Source: Saccharum officinarum
Lineage: Eukaryota > Streptophyta > Magnoliopsida > Poales > Poaceae
Reading direction: 5' to 3'
DNA length: 64,000 nucleotides
NCBI GenBank assembly: GCA_020631735.1
Contig: CM036170.1
Span: forward strand, 65,611,737 to 65,675,736
Below the pieces are notes generated by a model that saw only the letters and a program-made list of their open reading frames with translations, was not told the DNA's origin and did not search any database. Below are positions 35,596-47,744 of the stretch, in pieces. Position numbers and translations under genes: made by a program. Positions within the stretch are counted from its first letter, which is position 1, and each line of letters opens with the position of its first letter.

Positions 35596-35737
35596 AAGAG
35601 ATTAGTTCTGGTTTCTGAGGTGGTTTTGATTATATTGGTATTTTTAAAAAATAACAATTATTTACATATTGTTTTATTATTTTTAGAAAATATATATATA
35701 TAATCGAAATCACCTTTGAAACCAGAACTAATCTCTT
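35596..35737. mobile_element. Foldback MITE, 142 bp
   Basis: AAGAGATTAGTTCTGGTTTC at the left is perfectly mirrored by GAAACCAGAACTAATCTCTT at the right, and pairing continues with few mismatches to about 40 bp per arm around an AT-rich loop of about 60 bp. The whole element can fold as one hairpin. No clear target duplication is seen. Confidence 0.8.
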
Positions 35738-36445
35738 CTTTATTTCACAACCACTACATTTATGCTTTTCTTATTTGACATCATAAACATTCATGCTTTT
35801 CTTACTTGACACCACGTTGTTTTGACGTAGAGATGGACATATGTGTCATTTGATGGCCACTACTGGTAGTGAAGAAAATGAACTATGGTACCAAATAGGA
35901 AAGGAAATTTCAACTGGGTGTTACATAAGGAACTTCGATTTCAGAAGTGCCTTATGAGAAAGGATGATTTTTCCAATGCCAAATAGATAATTCTCTAAAA
36001 AATCCAGCACGATTTATTTTCCTTGGATCTAGCATCTTGGCTTTTATAGTTTGAAACTAAAACTCTTCCTAGAATGTTATATTTGAGTTTTTGATTAGCT
36101 TGTTTGGCCTGAAATGTGTTTCAAGAATCTAGAAAAATCATCTAAATCATGGTTCAGAAAGTATTATTTTGTCATGTAATTTTCAAGCATACGTGCTCAA
36201 GTGAAATCCGAAGTTCCTTAACAAAGCATACATTGCTCAAAATTAGATGTTGGATACTAAATTAGATGACAAAGTCCCTTACCAAAGCAAGTATGATGGG
36301 GAATTACATGAAAAAAATACTACTTTCAGAATCATAAATATAAATGTTTTTTCCCAGATTTTAGAAGCTATTTTAGAGTTGAACAGCTTAACCAAAAAAT
36401 AGATACAGCATTCCAGAAAATACTAACGGCGGACAACTTAAAAAA
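35738..36445. other. Unassigned AT-rich sequence
   Basis: A roughly 30-bp imperfect direct repeat (ATGCTTTTCTTATTTGACA / ATGCTTTTCTTACTTGACA) lies at about 35762-35815. A phrase like GAAGTTCC(TT)AA with an inverted partner recurs near 35930 and 36210. No gene is supported. Confidence 0.35.
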
Positions 36446-36449
36446 AAAG

Positions 36450-36820
36450 AGGATGGCCTTATCAAGATCATTGTGTGTTGTGCGATGGGCCGCTGGAATC
36501 AAGCCTACATCTATCTCTGCTTTGCTCGTTTGCCAGAGCGGTGTGGAATCAAATTCTAGCCTAGGAACATTTTGATGTGCAAATGATTCATTTCACCCAA
36601 GACCCCGTTCACTTTAGCGCTCGGTGGGAAGAGACCGCACCCAAGATCCCAATAGAAGAAAGAAGACGGTTCAATGGTTTGGTAATTTACATATGTTGGA
36701 ATCTTTGAAAGGAAAGAAACCGAAGAATCTTCGATAGCGCCAAAGAATTGGCCATGCAGGTTGCTTCAAGAATAAAAAAGACATCGAGCAAAGGTAGATG
36801 GCGTTCACGAGGGTGAGCTA
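36450..36820 (+). pseudogene. LINE (L1-type) C-terminal zinc-finger remnant
   Basis: From 36470 the translation gives a zf-RVT-like segment: CVLCDGPLESS with the His of SLHLS and the Cys of LLCSF, then ARAVWNQIL. After about 100 bp NGLVIYICWNLWKERNRRIF follows, a hallmark of the C-terminus of plant L1 ORF2. The upstream RT is absent, as in a 5'-truncated insertion. Confidence 0.7.
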
Positions 36821-36899
36821 GCAAACCGGGAACTTGTTATATTCGTGTATTGTGACTTTAAAAATAGTTTAAAAATAAAACTGTCTCATGTAAAACGAA

Positions 36900-38110
36900 A
36901 TTCATTGATTCTATTTTGTAGGAGTGTGTTGACGTCGGATGTGGTCCGAATCACACACCAGAAAGGGCATTGGACGCCCAGGCCGCTACGGACCGGAGAA
37001 CGCAGCAAGATATCACTCTTTCATGGTGAAGCACGGAGAGGTTTACAAGCAAAACACCAAAGGATAACCAATCGCGCTTACGTGACGAAGAACCGGCTAG
37101 TTTTTAGATAAACTAGCAAAGAAATCGTCGAAGCTCTCGCCCGGAAGGGACCCCATCAGGACAAGGACGTCATCGGGTTGCCCTAGGTTGGCCGGCAAGC
37201 CTAGGACGTCATCCTTGGTCGTGGATCAAGGGATGCACAATATGGAGGTTGAAGGAGAAGAGAAAATAGGTAAAAGGAGTAGATTGATTTATTTGTATGA
37301 CGATTGGATAGATGGAAGCTCAATCGGCCATGATCCTCTCATATATAGAGAGGGGGTGGTCTTATCCCAATAGGAAACCTCTCCCAGGCTTATTTTTCAA
37401 GTTTCCCACGTCAAAAACCGATCTAGAAATAAATCGATTCGAGATCTGAAAGTCAGATTCGGAATAAACACCTACCAGTGCTTCTGGTCAGGCTCCATCG
37501 GTAGTACCAGTCCCTACCGGAAGTTCCGGTCTCGGACCGGAAGTACCAATAGTTCATTTTCGCGCAAAACTGCGTCTTCCTCCGCCAGTCACCGGAAGTT
37601 CCGGTCTTGGACCGGAAGTACCGGTAGTTCATTTTCGCGTCAACTGGTCTCGAACCGGAAGTACGGACCGGAAGTACCGGTAGCCTAAACAGATATTTTC
37701 TCGGAGGCATAACTCTCTCATCCGGACCCTAAATTGGACGTTCCATATATGTTTTTTTATCATCTCGACGAGAGAAACGCAATGGTGAAGTCCGTTACAC
37801 ATTTTGACAACTTCACAAAATGAACATTTTTTGTTGTCAACAGAGTACAACTTCACGCAAAATAGTCTTATGTTATAACGAGTCACTCTATGGTATAATA
37901 ATGATTTTTGAAAAACACTATCGGGAGACTATATTATTTTTGGAATTCCACCAAAACTGGGTATATTTTTGTAATTTTCATACTAAAAATGTATTGAAAA
38001 TAAAAAATCAGAACCAGAGTACACGTGCCATTGTAGTATTTCGTGTGGCCGAATTGTAAATTCACCAAGTTAGTTAAGTTCCATCTCGGAAGGTTCAAGT
38101 TTCAACCAAT
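36900..38110. repeat. LTR-like region with CCGGAAGT motif copies
   Basis: No coding sequence is supported. The composition and a TATATATAGAGAGGGGG promoter-like stretch (about 37340) suggest a decayed LTR. Between about 37510 and 37690 there are several copies of CCGGAAGTTCCGG or CCGGAAGTACCGG, a near-perfect palindrome, in two tandem units ending TAGTTCATTTTCGCG. Boundaries are not defined. Confidence 0.45.
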
Positions 38111-38334
38111 CCTGGTTTAAAGAGAAACGGAAAGGCTAGCGCCTAGAAGTCCGGCCACAGGAGGCGTCTAGATGTTGCCCTAGAAGTTCGTATCAGACAG
38201 GAGTGCGCTTGCTGCGCCCGCCTCACCCCGTCTGTGGATGCACGTTGCGGAGGCGTCTGTCGACCTCAGACGCCCGCACGATGACCCACGGTGGTGCTCC
38301 AGCAGCAGCAGGGGGCTATGACAAGTGGGTCACA

Positions 38335-38720
38335 TTGCAACATGTATAACATCGATCTACTTTTGAAACATTTAAATGCAACACTCGCAACATACATTTG
38401 AAAACAAATGAAACACTTGAAACATGTGTCAAAAACACTTGCAAAACACACCTGAAAACACTTGAAAAACATTGCAAAACATATGCAACATCTAGATAAA
38501 ATACTTACAACATATGTGTAAAACATATGCAACATCCAGATAAACACACTTGCAACATACGTCTGAAAAAACAAATGAAACATTAGGAACAGACGTTTGC
38601 AACATATGTGTACAACCATTGCAACATATGCAACATCATGATCTACTTTTGCAACATCCATACAAAACACTTGCAACATACCTCTAAAACATATGAGACA
38701 CTTGAAACATGCAGTTTCAG
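38335..38720. repeat. Degenerate tandem array of TTGCAACATATG-like monomers
   Basis: The stretch consists of irregular 18-25 bp repeats built from TTGCAACATA and ACACTTGAAAACA variants, rich in A on this strand. It is inside the MULE. The minus-strand open frame through it (38266-38679) only reflects the repeat. Confidence 0.75.
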
Positions 38721-38969
38721 CGCAACATCTCCTTACTGCTTGGAAGAATAGAGGATCGTCGGCGTGTGGAGTTCACTAGTGTAGAGCTCGATGGTAGCAC
38801 GGAGATTGTCACTCCGGTGGAGAAGGCTATGACGGGTCACTTCGGTGGAGAGAGAGGGCTAGGGGGAAGGCCTATTGGTCGCCGCGACTGGCATGAGCCG
38901 CTACTGAAAAGGGACAGAAGCGACCAGGAGGGCACGATGTAGAACGAAAGCCGCGCGATGGACGATGGG

Positions 38970-40142
38970 TGTCGATGTTTTGTGGACCGACCAGTAAATT
39001 TAGTGTCGCGCTGTTCAAGGGAGTCGATGGTGGCACTCGAGACACAAGGAATTATATTGGTTCGGGACGAAGCCCTATGTCCAGTGTGAAGATGTACGAG
39101 TTCATGTTCCTCGGTTCAAGTGCTCCAAAAGCTTACAATGGGGGGTGCGTAAGCTAGGGTTCTATAGAGAGAAGGTTCGAGGTAGGAGAATTCGATCGTT
39201 CTGAAGGAAGGCCCGACTCCCCTTATATAGTCTCGGGGGCCGGGTGATAGTTGACAAGCGAAGGGTTCTCCCGATTTGAGTGATCGAGAGCCCGAGGGGA
39301 GGGAGAAGTTGGTGAACTCGGTCCACAGTCCCTCCCTGTCTTGTCCCAGCTTCTGTAGATGCGTCCGTGTATGGTCGTCGAGTTCTTGCTCCTCACGTCA
39401 AGGCATGGCGCGTCAGAGCGACACTGTGCCAGCCGTGGCGGCATTGTGCGAATGGTGGTTGTTCACCAACTTCCCTGTATAACATGGGCATGTAGTGGGC
39501 ATCGTTGTCTTTGTCCTTGTGCCCGTTATTCAGGGTAGGCATTGTGGCGTCTTTGTACGGGGAGAACGGTTGTCCCTTGCGGGCTGCCTGCTCCCTTGGT
39601 CGCAGCTGCGTTGCCTGACCTCTCGTGATCGGGTCGGGGGGCATTGGATCCGGATGGTTTGGCAGCAATCGTCTCCCGATCGTGAGTCCCATACCATAGT
39701 GGGTATGGCCATACACCTGTTTGTCGAGTTAGGTAGGGTTCGTGCCATGCTCAGCCTATGCGCTGTGATGTAGCCAAGGCTCGGAGTTGTCTTGTTCGTC
39801 AGAAGGGCGCGGCCCGAGGGATGATGCTCTGCCCTAGGACCCGACGGTCTGAGGGGTGGTCGTCCTTCTCTGTACCCAGAGGAGTGCGTGTGGGCATACG
39901 CGTCCCGCCCGAGCAGGTACATTTAATACCTCACCCACCTTCCGTCCTTCCCAAGCGGTCAGGGCCGAAGGTGGTCGAGGTGGCTGCGTGGTCGGGAGAT
40001 GAGAGTGGTTGAGGCGGGCCTCGTACGGCTCGGGGGAAGAAAGGCTGAGGCAGGCCGTGGTTTGCTGGGCCGCGGCCAGCTGGTCCGCTCCGAGTAGCTC
40101 TCTAGGCGTATCCTGGGGTACCCTAGTTATGTGCCCCCGACA
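38970..40142. repeat. Gypsy solo LTR inserted in the MULE
   Basis: It starts TGTCGATG and ends CCCCCGACA, is 1,173 bp long, and is flanked by ATGGG (38965-38969) and ATGAG (40143-40147), a 5-bp duplication with one change. It contains TATATTGGTTCGGGACG and CCCCTTATATAGTC, usual landmarks of grass gypsy LTRs. No internal region is present. Confidence 0.8.
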
Positions 40143-40314
40143 ATGAGAGTGGTGGAGAGGGAGGAAAGTGAAGAGCAGAGTTTTTTTTAATTAAGCAACA
40201 CGAGGTGGCATCCGGACGAGTGGCAGTGTTGGGCCGTTCGGGTGGCGTCGAGGCCCACCAACGCAAGCGTCTGGATGACCGGACGCCCTACCCATAGTAT
40301 TTCCGAAAGAGAAA

Positions 40315-41240
40315 AGGCCAAACAAATAAACGAGCTCAACTGTGAACAGCCACTGCGCTAGATTGTGCTGGTGATCGAAATCATAATCGACACATTTTCT
40401 TAGGAAAGCATGAGGTGGAAAACAACTTCCGGGAAACACCACCAGATGGGCCTTCAAAAGTATGTGAAGCAGGCTAGCAGCAGAAAGGGAGTAGTAGATC
40501 ATGATTACACCAAAAACATAACAACATGTCTCCCTCCAACTCAACTGGATCCAACTTTAGAGCCAAACAACGAAACAAGCCATGCTAATGCTTCCAAAAA
40601 ATCCCTAAGACAGGGAGCGTGACATTGGAAGAATCAAATGTGTCCACAGGCATACTAAAACCAAAACATGCGCCGAAAGCTTGATTGGTTCAAAGAAATG
40701 TGCTCGTTACATCCTGTCAAAGTTTTGTAGCAGCTCATCACATAATTAGCATGAACAAAACCATATGTTGTAAGTTCTATATGTAAACGCGTCCAAGCCC
40801 CATGTCTCATACTGATACTTCAGTGACTTCATCTTCAACGGACATGTATAGTATCTGTTAGTGACAAAAAAAAAGTTAAAAGAAATGCGGAATTGATGTC
40901 CCTAGTCTCAATATACAGGGGACAGGGCAGCAAGCAAATAAACATGTTCCTAGTTAAGTAAAGCATAGAGCCATTGTGCTAAATCATGCTCCCGATATGA
41001 CCAAGCCTTTGTGACTAATTCTTTTTTCTTATATATAGCAGAGCCTCCGTGACTTTTGTACAAAAAGTGTTAAGCTTTCCTATTAAATTTCAGTAGACCC
41101 TATTCTAAACAAATCCAGTCATGCTGATGAATGATGCAGTCATAATACAATCAGATCACTGACTTTACTTAACTTTTCAAAAATTATTAAGAGGAAATAG
41201 TGACCCACAAAGCTTATGCTTCTTATAATGAGCCCCCCCG
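40315..41240. other. Upstream flank of the host gene
   Basis: AT-rich single-copy-looking sequence without a supported coding region. It may hold distal promoter elements of the gene at 41470; none can be named. Confidence 0.4.
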
Positions 41241-41241
41241 C

Positions 41242-41251
41242 ACTATAAATA
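41242..41251 (+). promoter_or_regulatory. TATA box of the host gene
   Basis: CTATAAATAC follows a C-run and lies about 230 bp before the inferred start codon. This would place the transcription start near 41275 and leave a 5' leader of about 195 bp. Confidence 0.5.
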
Positions 41252-41469
41252 CTATGAGGCTTACAGGCAACAATATGTCTTGTTGTTGTTCTTTCTAACT
41301 GATCTTGAAGTTTCTACCATCAATCCATCATGGTTTGTGGTGCTCACTTGAACATCCCCTTGTCTTCCATACAATCATATTTGATAGGGCTTGAGCTAAC
41401 TAGTATGTTGTTCTGATTGCTCATAGTGTTTGAGAACTTGAGCTGCGAAGTGTGGTGGGTACTGAGATC

Positions 41470-44360
41470 ATGGGAAATAACAACGTCACTGGACAACAAG
41501 GTATGCATTTTGCTGGATACAATCTGCTGCCTAACAATGAGGTTTCAGTGTTTCACTAGTTATCTTTTTGGAAATTTTAGTATCAGAAGAGACCACTAAT
41601 GGAGCTGACAAAACCTTTGAGCCTTCAAATAGTTCACCTGGGCCCAACCGCACAAACAGTGAGACAAGTACGGATAGTGATACTAATTTACACAAAAATT
41701 CAGCAATAATGAATCGACACTAATCTGCCTGTTTATGCTAGACAATGAGAAGGATGGCACTGAGGATGTCAGCTCGTCAAAATCCTCAAAGGAACGCATC
41801 ATTACCAATGCTGAAGATAAGCAGGTGGCCTCATATCAAAATATTTCATCAGATAAGATTGAAGGCTTAGATGAGAAAAACAGGAGCTCAATTCAGTATA
41901 ACACATCAACACGAGATGATCAGAGTAGTAACTTACAAAAAGGTTAGTTCAGTTCTCCGACTCAGTTTCTAGTTAACTTGGTACCCTGCCATATCATTTT
42001 CTTATAAGTTCAGAAAAGTTCTCCCCATTCCCTAATTAGTGAAGAAGCATGGAAATTTCATAAGGTCAGTGGTAAAAATGAAAAATAATCCCTTTAAAAG
42101 AATGAAAACAAGCTAGATGTAGAGATTCATAAGGTCAGTGATAAAAATAAAGAATAGCCCCCCTAAAAGGGAAAGAAAAATAGCAAGATAAAAATAGTGA
42201 CTCCAAAATAATATAAATATAGGTATTATCCACCTTAATATGCATCTTCAACAAACAACTATTTTTAACGAATAGACGTTAGAATCTAAGCACCATACTG
42301 CTTTTAGTTCCCCTGCAGCTCTGAATTCTCTTAACAAAAACAAGCAATTTGGTACAGGTGATGAACCATTGAGGAAAGAAGCAACTGAAACAGCCATATT
42401 TTCTTCCGAAATAATTGCTCTTGTCAGTACCACTGAAGATGTGACAAGCTACAAGGATAGTTCAATCTCTAATGAAAAAATTGTACCATTTATGCATGGG
42501 ACTACGGATACAAATGAAGAAACTATCCAAGGCAACTACAAATCATTGTTACAAGAAAAATTAGAAGGTTCACTAGAAGAACAGGAAGAAACTAGCAGTC
42601 ATGACAATTCCCCCATGGGTGGTAGTCTAGTTGGTGAAGATACAACTGAGAACTTAGAACAAGGATACATTGAGGTGCCAACAGTAGAGGATAAATTGGT
42701 GGCAATGCAAGGAGAAACTACATCATCAACTGAATCAATTGTCAGCACTTATCTTGATGCTGATGACTCTGAGATCAAGGAAGTTGTAATAGAAGATAAG
42801 CCTGGACAAAGAGAGAGTCGACCAGATGTGCAACTATTAGATGGCACAAACATAGAGACATCCAAGAATGACAACATGCAAATGCAAATACCACATGACA
42901 AGGAAGAAAACAGAGCAATAAGCAAAACTGCAACAGTAAAGCTTATGATTGAAAGTGATGAGGCACTTGAGGATGACAATACTATCCATGGATTGGGAAA
43001 TCAGGATGAGGATAATACAATAAATACATTATGTGGTAATCTCTATAATGATGAAGTTGTTGCAAAGTGTCAACCATATTTAAAAAATCCAATTGCAATA
43101 AATGATCCAGAACTGGGAAATGAACAAAATGAAAGGGTAGTTGGTTCAAGACAAAGTTCAAGTTCTGTTACTACAACAATGGAGCATAATGGCACAGAAT
43201 CAATATACAAGGAAGAAGGAATTGTTGAGAAAAATATCACGGTTTGGAATCTAGAAGATAATTTTGCAGCAGAGAAGGAACCTGAAGAATATTATGGTAA
43301 CTTAGTCAGTATTGCTGAGGTCAATGGAAAGGAATTTACAAGCTTACAATCATCATTGTCAGATCATCATCATATTGTGAATGAAGAGATACAAAGAAAA
43401 GTCAATGGAGTAACCGGGATCGTAGAGTTTGATAAAGAGACCGTAAAGGAAATTTTAGAAGAAGATAAGGTAAATAATGTAGAAGGTCTAGGTCTCCATT
43501 TTGATGCACACGTAGTGGCAAAGGAGGGAGGAGACTTATCCAATTTACCAAAGGCCATACCATCAACTCCTCTTCAATCACTAGAAGATATTGACAGGGA
43601 GGTATATAGAAAAGGAGATAAACAAGAAACTATTACAAACCCACAAGGTGACCAGTCTCAACAGATACCGCTTGAAAAATATGAGGTTTTGAAAGTTGAG
43701 AATGGTGAGATTCTTAGAAAGTGTATGCAGTTGGTGGGAGATAGCTCGAATGTAATAATCTCTACTGATGGTATCAACCATGAGAAAGTAGATACAAAAA
43801 CTAGATCTTCAGATTTTACCTTTGAAGCCAACCAGTATCAGAAGGAAGTCACAGAAAGCACTGCAGCTGCATCCTTTACTGCTCAATGCAATCAGGTGAA
43901 AGTCACATCAAGTGTTGATACGGCTACTGAGGAACAACATCATCTTCAGACATCAACTCCAGGGAGAGAAGCCAGTGAAGTGACTTCATTACTTCAGGGA
44001 GCAGGTTTTTCCAATTCTATAGAGCAGCATAGCCAAGTACACGTGGAAATCCCCACAACCGACATTGCTGTAATGCAATTTAAGGCTGAAGCTGAGGACG
44101 AATCTGAGAGTAGCCCACTGTTAAGCCCCAGGGAACCATCAGGAGGAGACTTCAGAATACCAAATCATTCAGCAAGATTTAAGAAACCATTTCAGAGCTT
44201 GCTGACGAAAGGTGAAGCTGGTACGTGGTCTCCATTGAAGGAACCAGAATCAAACTCGAAGAGTAATACCATGGTTAGTTCACCAAGAAGCAAAGAAAAG
44301 CAGAAGGCAAGATCCTCTCTTTTTACCAGTTGCATGTGTTGTACCACTGCTACGAACTGA
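41470..44360 (+). CDS. Acidic plant protein of unknown function, four exons
   Basis: Exons 41470-41500, 41581-41667, 41742-41942 and 42358-44360 join in frame (all introns in phase 1, all GT...AG) to a protein of 773 residues. An upstream acceptor (CTGCAG at 42313-42318) is also in frame and would add 13 residues. The ATG (MGNNNVT) has Gly at position 2, compatible with N-myristoylation, although position 6 is not Ser/Thr. Most of the protein is Glu/Asp/Ser/Thr-rich and looks disordered. The last 90 residues are different: a SPLLSPREP patch, FKKPFQSLLTKGE, and a basic end KARSSLF before CMCC, a Cys cluster that could be lipidated or bind metal. I do not recognise a named family. No disabling change is visible, and the flanks are the least repetitive of the window. 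Confidence 0.75.
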
Positions 44361-45602
44361 TGTATGCCTCCATGTGTGAGTTGTTTTATTCTTCAGTGTT
44401 TGGTTGATTGTTTTGTCCCACATGCTTGATGATTGAGTTGGTATAGTGAATGATGTATTGTAGTTCCCCAAGATATAAATTTTAAGATATATCACAGTTT
44501 GTACTTGATTGGGTATCTGTAAATTTACACTGGTGTACGTGATGAAATAATAAGAATGAATGGCCCAGGTTCATATCAGCAAACAGTCAAACACATAGCC
44601 AGTGATCTAAACAGTTATTTAGATAAATACACCTTGTGTATTGCACCCAATATATAGCATTTCAGTATCTAATGGTGCCTCAATAGTGGTCCTATTCCTG
44701 AAATAAGCCATATATTCATATGATGTCAGCATGCCCCAGTTATCTCCCTATTTATTTTACATTTTTCTTATTCCAAAAGTACTATACTTCTACAAATTTA
44801 CCATGATCCAAATCATGATAATTTTAGACAGATAATCAAAATCTAGTTCAGTAAATTCACTTTCTAGAAGAACTAGGACGTCAGACGTACTACGCTGTGC
44901 CTGCATAATCATTTCTTTTTAGTTTTAGTTCCACATACTTAGGGCACATAAACATTTCCTTTTAGTTCCACGTATACTTAGGGCATTTGAAGCATTTCCG
45001 TTTAGTTAGCACCAGCAGGATCGCTACTCGCTAGCTGGCAATCATTTTGAGCAAGTGGCCAGAACCCGGGTAATGCATTGTTCATGATTAAATTTTACAT
45101 GGGTTTATAGGTTGTGTATTATTGTGTTGACCTTTGCCATGAATACCATTGCAAGATAACACAGATTGCTCCTGCACCATGATCATGATGATTTTGCCCT
45201 GCATTCATGACAACTTTGAACGGTCGAAATAATATGATGATATAAGAGAGACCATATAATAACAGACATATATCATTTCGATAAAAAAAACAGACATATA
45301 TCATAATCTAGCATATACAAAAGAACTGAACATGTATCCTAATATAGAGACAATCCTATCCATACTGGTTGTACATTCCTTGCAGCTGCAGGTGCTCTGT
45401 AAAATATATATACAGCTCTAGTCATGATGAGACCATATTTTTTAGTTAAAAATGAAGAGAACATAGTTGCGAATATAGATATTAGATCTCTAAGACCACA
45501 GGGCACATGCTAATTCAATTTGCTAATAGGCTTGTAATGGAATTAACCCTGGATAATGTATATAGTCATAAGGGACTTTAGACAATAGACATAATGAAAT
45601 GA
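44361..45602. other. 3' UTR and intergenic sequence
   Basis: The beginning is the probable 3' UTR of the gene; AATAATAAGAATG near 44547 could be a polyadenylation signal. After that I see AT-rich sequence without a gene. Confidence 0.4.
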
Positions 45603-46188
45603 AAAAAAATGACAGAACTACTGGTGCCCATGTTCCCTGGTGAGACTGGCTTCTCCATAACGACTCTATCATCACTGAATCTCCCTCCTCCTCCCCATCT
45701 TACCTCTGGAAAATTATTAACGACGAGCTTTCGACTTACCGTTCAATCACTATGGTCCAAATTGGCGATGGCTCCTCTACTTCCTTTTGGCTTGACTACT
45801 GGCTGGACTCGGTCCCTATCGCCACGTCCCATCCGGCCCTCTTCTCTCACACACTTCGGCCTAACATTTCGGTTCAGCAAGTTTACTAAGATGGGTTTGA
45901 GATGCACCTCTGACCCAGGCTAACGCTTGCAGCTCATTCCGAGCTAGAGTCTCTTCTGTCTGTTTTGCAGGGCATTCAGTTACAGGACAAGCAGGATACT
46001 AGGCTGCTGACCTCCACACGCAGGCCATTCAACACCAGGGACGCCTATGATGCTATAGCACCTACCCCCAGCGTGCAAGATTTTCACGGGAAGTGGATTT
46101 GGAGATCCAAAGTGCCTAACAAAGTTAAAATATTTTCCTGGCTGTACTTCAAGGACAGGCTCAGCACCAAATCAAATTTATTCCACAA

Positions 46189-46326
46189 TGTTGGAGTGTG
46201 TGTGTGGGCCTCCAGCCCAGGCCGGCCCATGTAGGGCAAGGCCCATTAGGGTTAGGGTTGGCACTCTGTGCCTATATGTACCCTGGGGGTTCACCCCCTT
46301 CATCAATCTAATCACATTCTCTAGCA
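46189..46326 (+). repeat. 5' LTR of the TRIM-like element
   Basis: TGTTGGAGTGTGTGTGGGCC ... CACATTCTCTAGCA. A TATA-like CCTATATGTACCC is present, and the LTR is followed at once by the primer-binding site. It differs from the 3' copy at only a handful of positions. Confidence 0.9.
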
Positions 46327-46542
46327 TGGTACCGGAGCCGAAGGTTTGATCTTTGCCGGTCGCCTTCCACGCCTTCTTCCGCTGCGCTGCCCCTGGGAGG
46401 AGCGAACTCCACTCCCAAGGGCAGCAACCTCATCCGCAACCCTTCCTCCATTCCTCCAAATCGAAGCCTTGCCTAGCCTAGCCTTGCACGCCAAGCAGCC
46501 ACCGCCAGTGGCAGCAGGAGCAAGGGTAGGGGCAGAGACGAG

Positions 46543-46674
46543 ATGGTGGGGACGGCGGCCGGCGCCGCGGAGGGGGCGGTGCAGCGGTGGGTGGATGCTG
46601 CCTGCGGGCGCCTGGTCCTGGACGGCGGGCTGGCCACGGAGCTCGAGGCCAACGGCGCCGACCTCAACGACCCG
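46543..46674 (+). pseudogene. Captured fragment of a homocysteine S-methyltransferase gene
   Basis: From the ATG at 46543, 44 codons read as the N-terminus of a plant homocysteine S-methyltransferase: RWVDAACGRLVLDGGLATEL followed by EANGADLNDP. In the family this segment begins the barrel and the enzyme moves a methyl group from S-methylmethionine to homocysteine to make methionine. Homology stops after LNDP, where the family continues with LWSAKCL-type sequence. About 50 bp before the ATG may be the gene's own leader. The Zn-binding Cys residues lie far downstream in the family and are absent, so this piece cannot be an enzyme. It continues as a 204-codon open frame fused to GC-rich repeats. 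Confidence 0.8.
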
Positions 46675-47744
46675 CACCCGTCTCTCCTGGCCCTTTCCGT
46701 GCGACGCGCGAAGCAGCGACGAGAGGAGGGCGCCGGCCGCCGTCCATCTGCCTCCGCCCGGCGCGGATCCGCCGCCCCCTCCCCGCCGCCGCCGCTCTGC
46801 GCGCCTCCAGCGCCACCGCCACTCCGGCGCGGCTGCGGGCGGCCAGGGCGCATCCCGGCGCGGATCCGCCGCCCCCTCCCCGCCGCCGCCGCTCTGCGTG
46901 CCTCCAGCGCCGCCGCCACTCTGGCCGTGGCTGCGGGGGCCGGCGCGGGCGGCCAGGGCGCTGCCCGGCGCGGATCCGCCGCCGCCTCCTCCTCGCCGCC
47001 TCTCCGGGAACCTACCGCCCCACCACCACCACTGCTGCTACTCCGCTATGTATCTGTTCGTTTGCATTGTGTCGCCCTGCCGTTCGTCGTCTTCATCGAC
47101 ACCCCCGAGGACGAGGCTGCTGCTGCTGCGCCCTCTAGGCTGCAGCGGCGCCGCTAGTGGTCTGCCTTCACCGCCGGTGCCGCCGCCTTTCCAGGCGGTC
47201 GTGCCACCTGCCGTCGGTCGTCGTCAAGCAAGCTCTCCGTCCGGAGTCCACGCCCTTCGCCGTCTACCGCGGACAACGCCCCCCTCCCCGCCACCCCTGC
47301 TCTGAGCGCGGGACTTCTACGAGGGCGGACGGGAAAGCCGCCACCCCACTTCTCCCCTCCGCCACCCCTGATCTGAGCGCGGACCTCGACTTCTCCGCCA
47401 CCCCTGCTCTGAGCGCGGTCTCCGAGGTATCCGGGTGCGCTGCCATCGCCTGGCGCCCCTGTCGCCGCATGGCTCGGCTCACCGTTCCGCGGCCACGACA
47501 GCTCGGTGTTGCGACTACGTCTTCGACCGTCTTCGTTGCCACCTCGACCCGGCGAATTCTACCTCAGCTACGACCACGACGACCTCGACCTCGGCTACTT
47601 CGGCACAAAAAGGGCTATCCTCCACTTCTTCGCTCCAGCCACTACGTCCGCGACACGGTTGCGACTACGGGGGGATGTCATCGCTTCGGCTTTGTTCGTC
47701 TCCAGTCTCATCGTGTGTGCGCCCCCGTTGTGACTGCGAGGGGA
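46675..47744 (+). other. GC-rich interior of the TRIM-like element
   Basis: A block of roughly 105 bp (GCGCGGATCCGCCGCCCCCT...) is tandemly duplicated around 46770-46920 with a third partial copy near 46970. A CCACCCCTG(C/A)TCTGAGCGCG phrase recurs at about 47290, 47360 and 47400. Long open frames here are caused by the base composition. The origin of the DNA is unknown; it may be more captured gene pieces. Confidence 0.5.

Larger units (their letters stand above)
38128..40305. mobile_element. Mutator-like (MULE) non-autonomous element
   Basis: It is flanked by perfect 9-bp copies AAAGAGAAA (38119-38127 and 40306-40314), the diagnostic duplication length of the Mutator superfamily. The ends CGGAAAGGCTAGCGCC and, mirrored, CGGAAATACTATGGGTAGGGC are imperfect inverted repeats that continue to a shared GTCCGG. 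The body is about 1 kb once the inserted solo LTR is removed. No transposase is encoded. Confidence 0.8.

Noticed and set aside
38266..38679. 137-codon minus-strand frame rich in Cys, Phe and Val
   Set aside because: It is the translation of the tandem TTGCAACATATG-like array and repeats with it.
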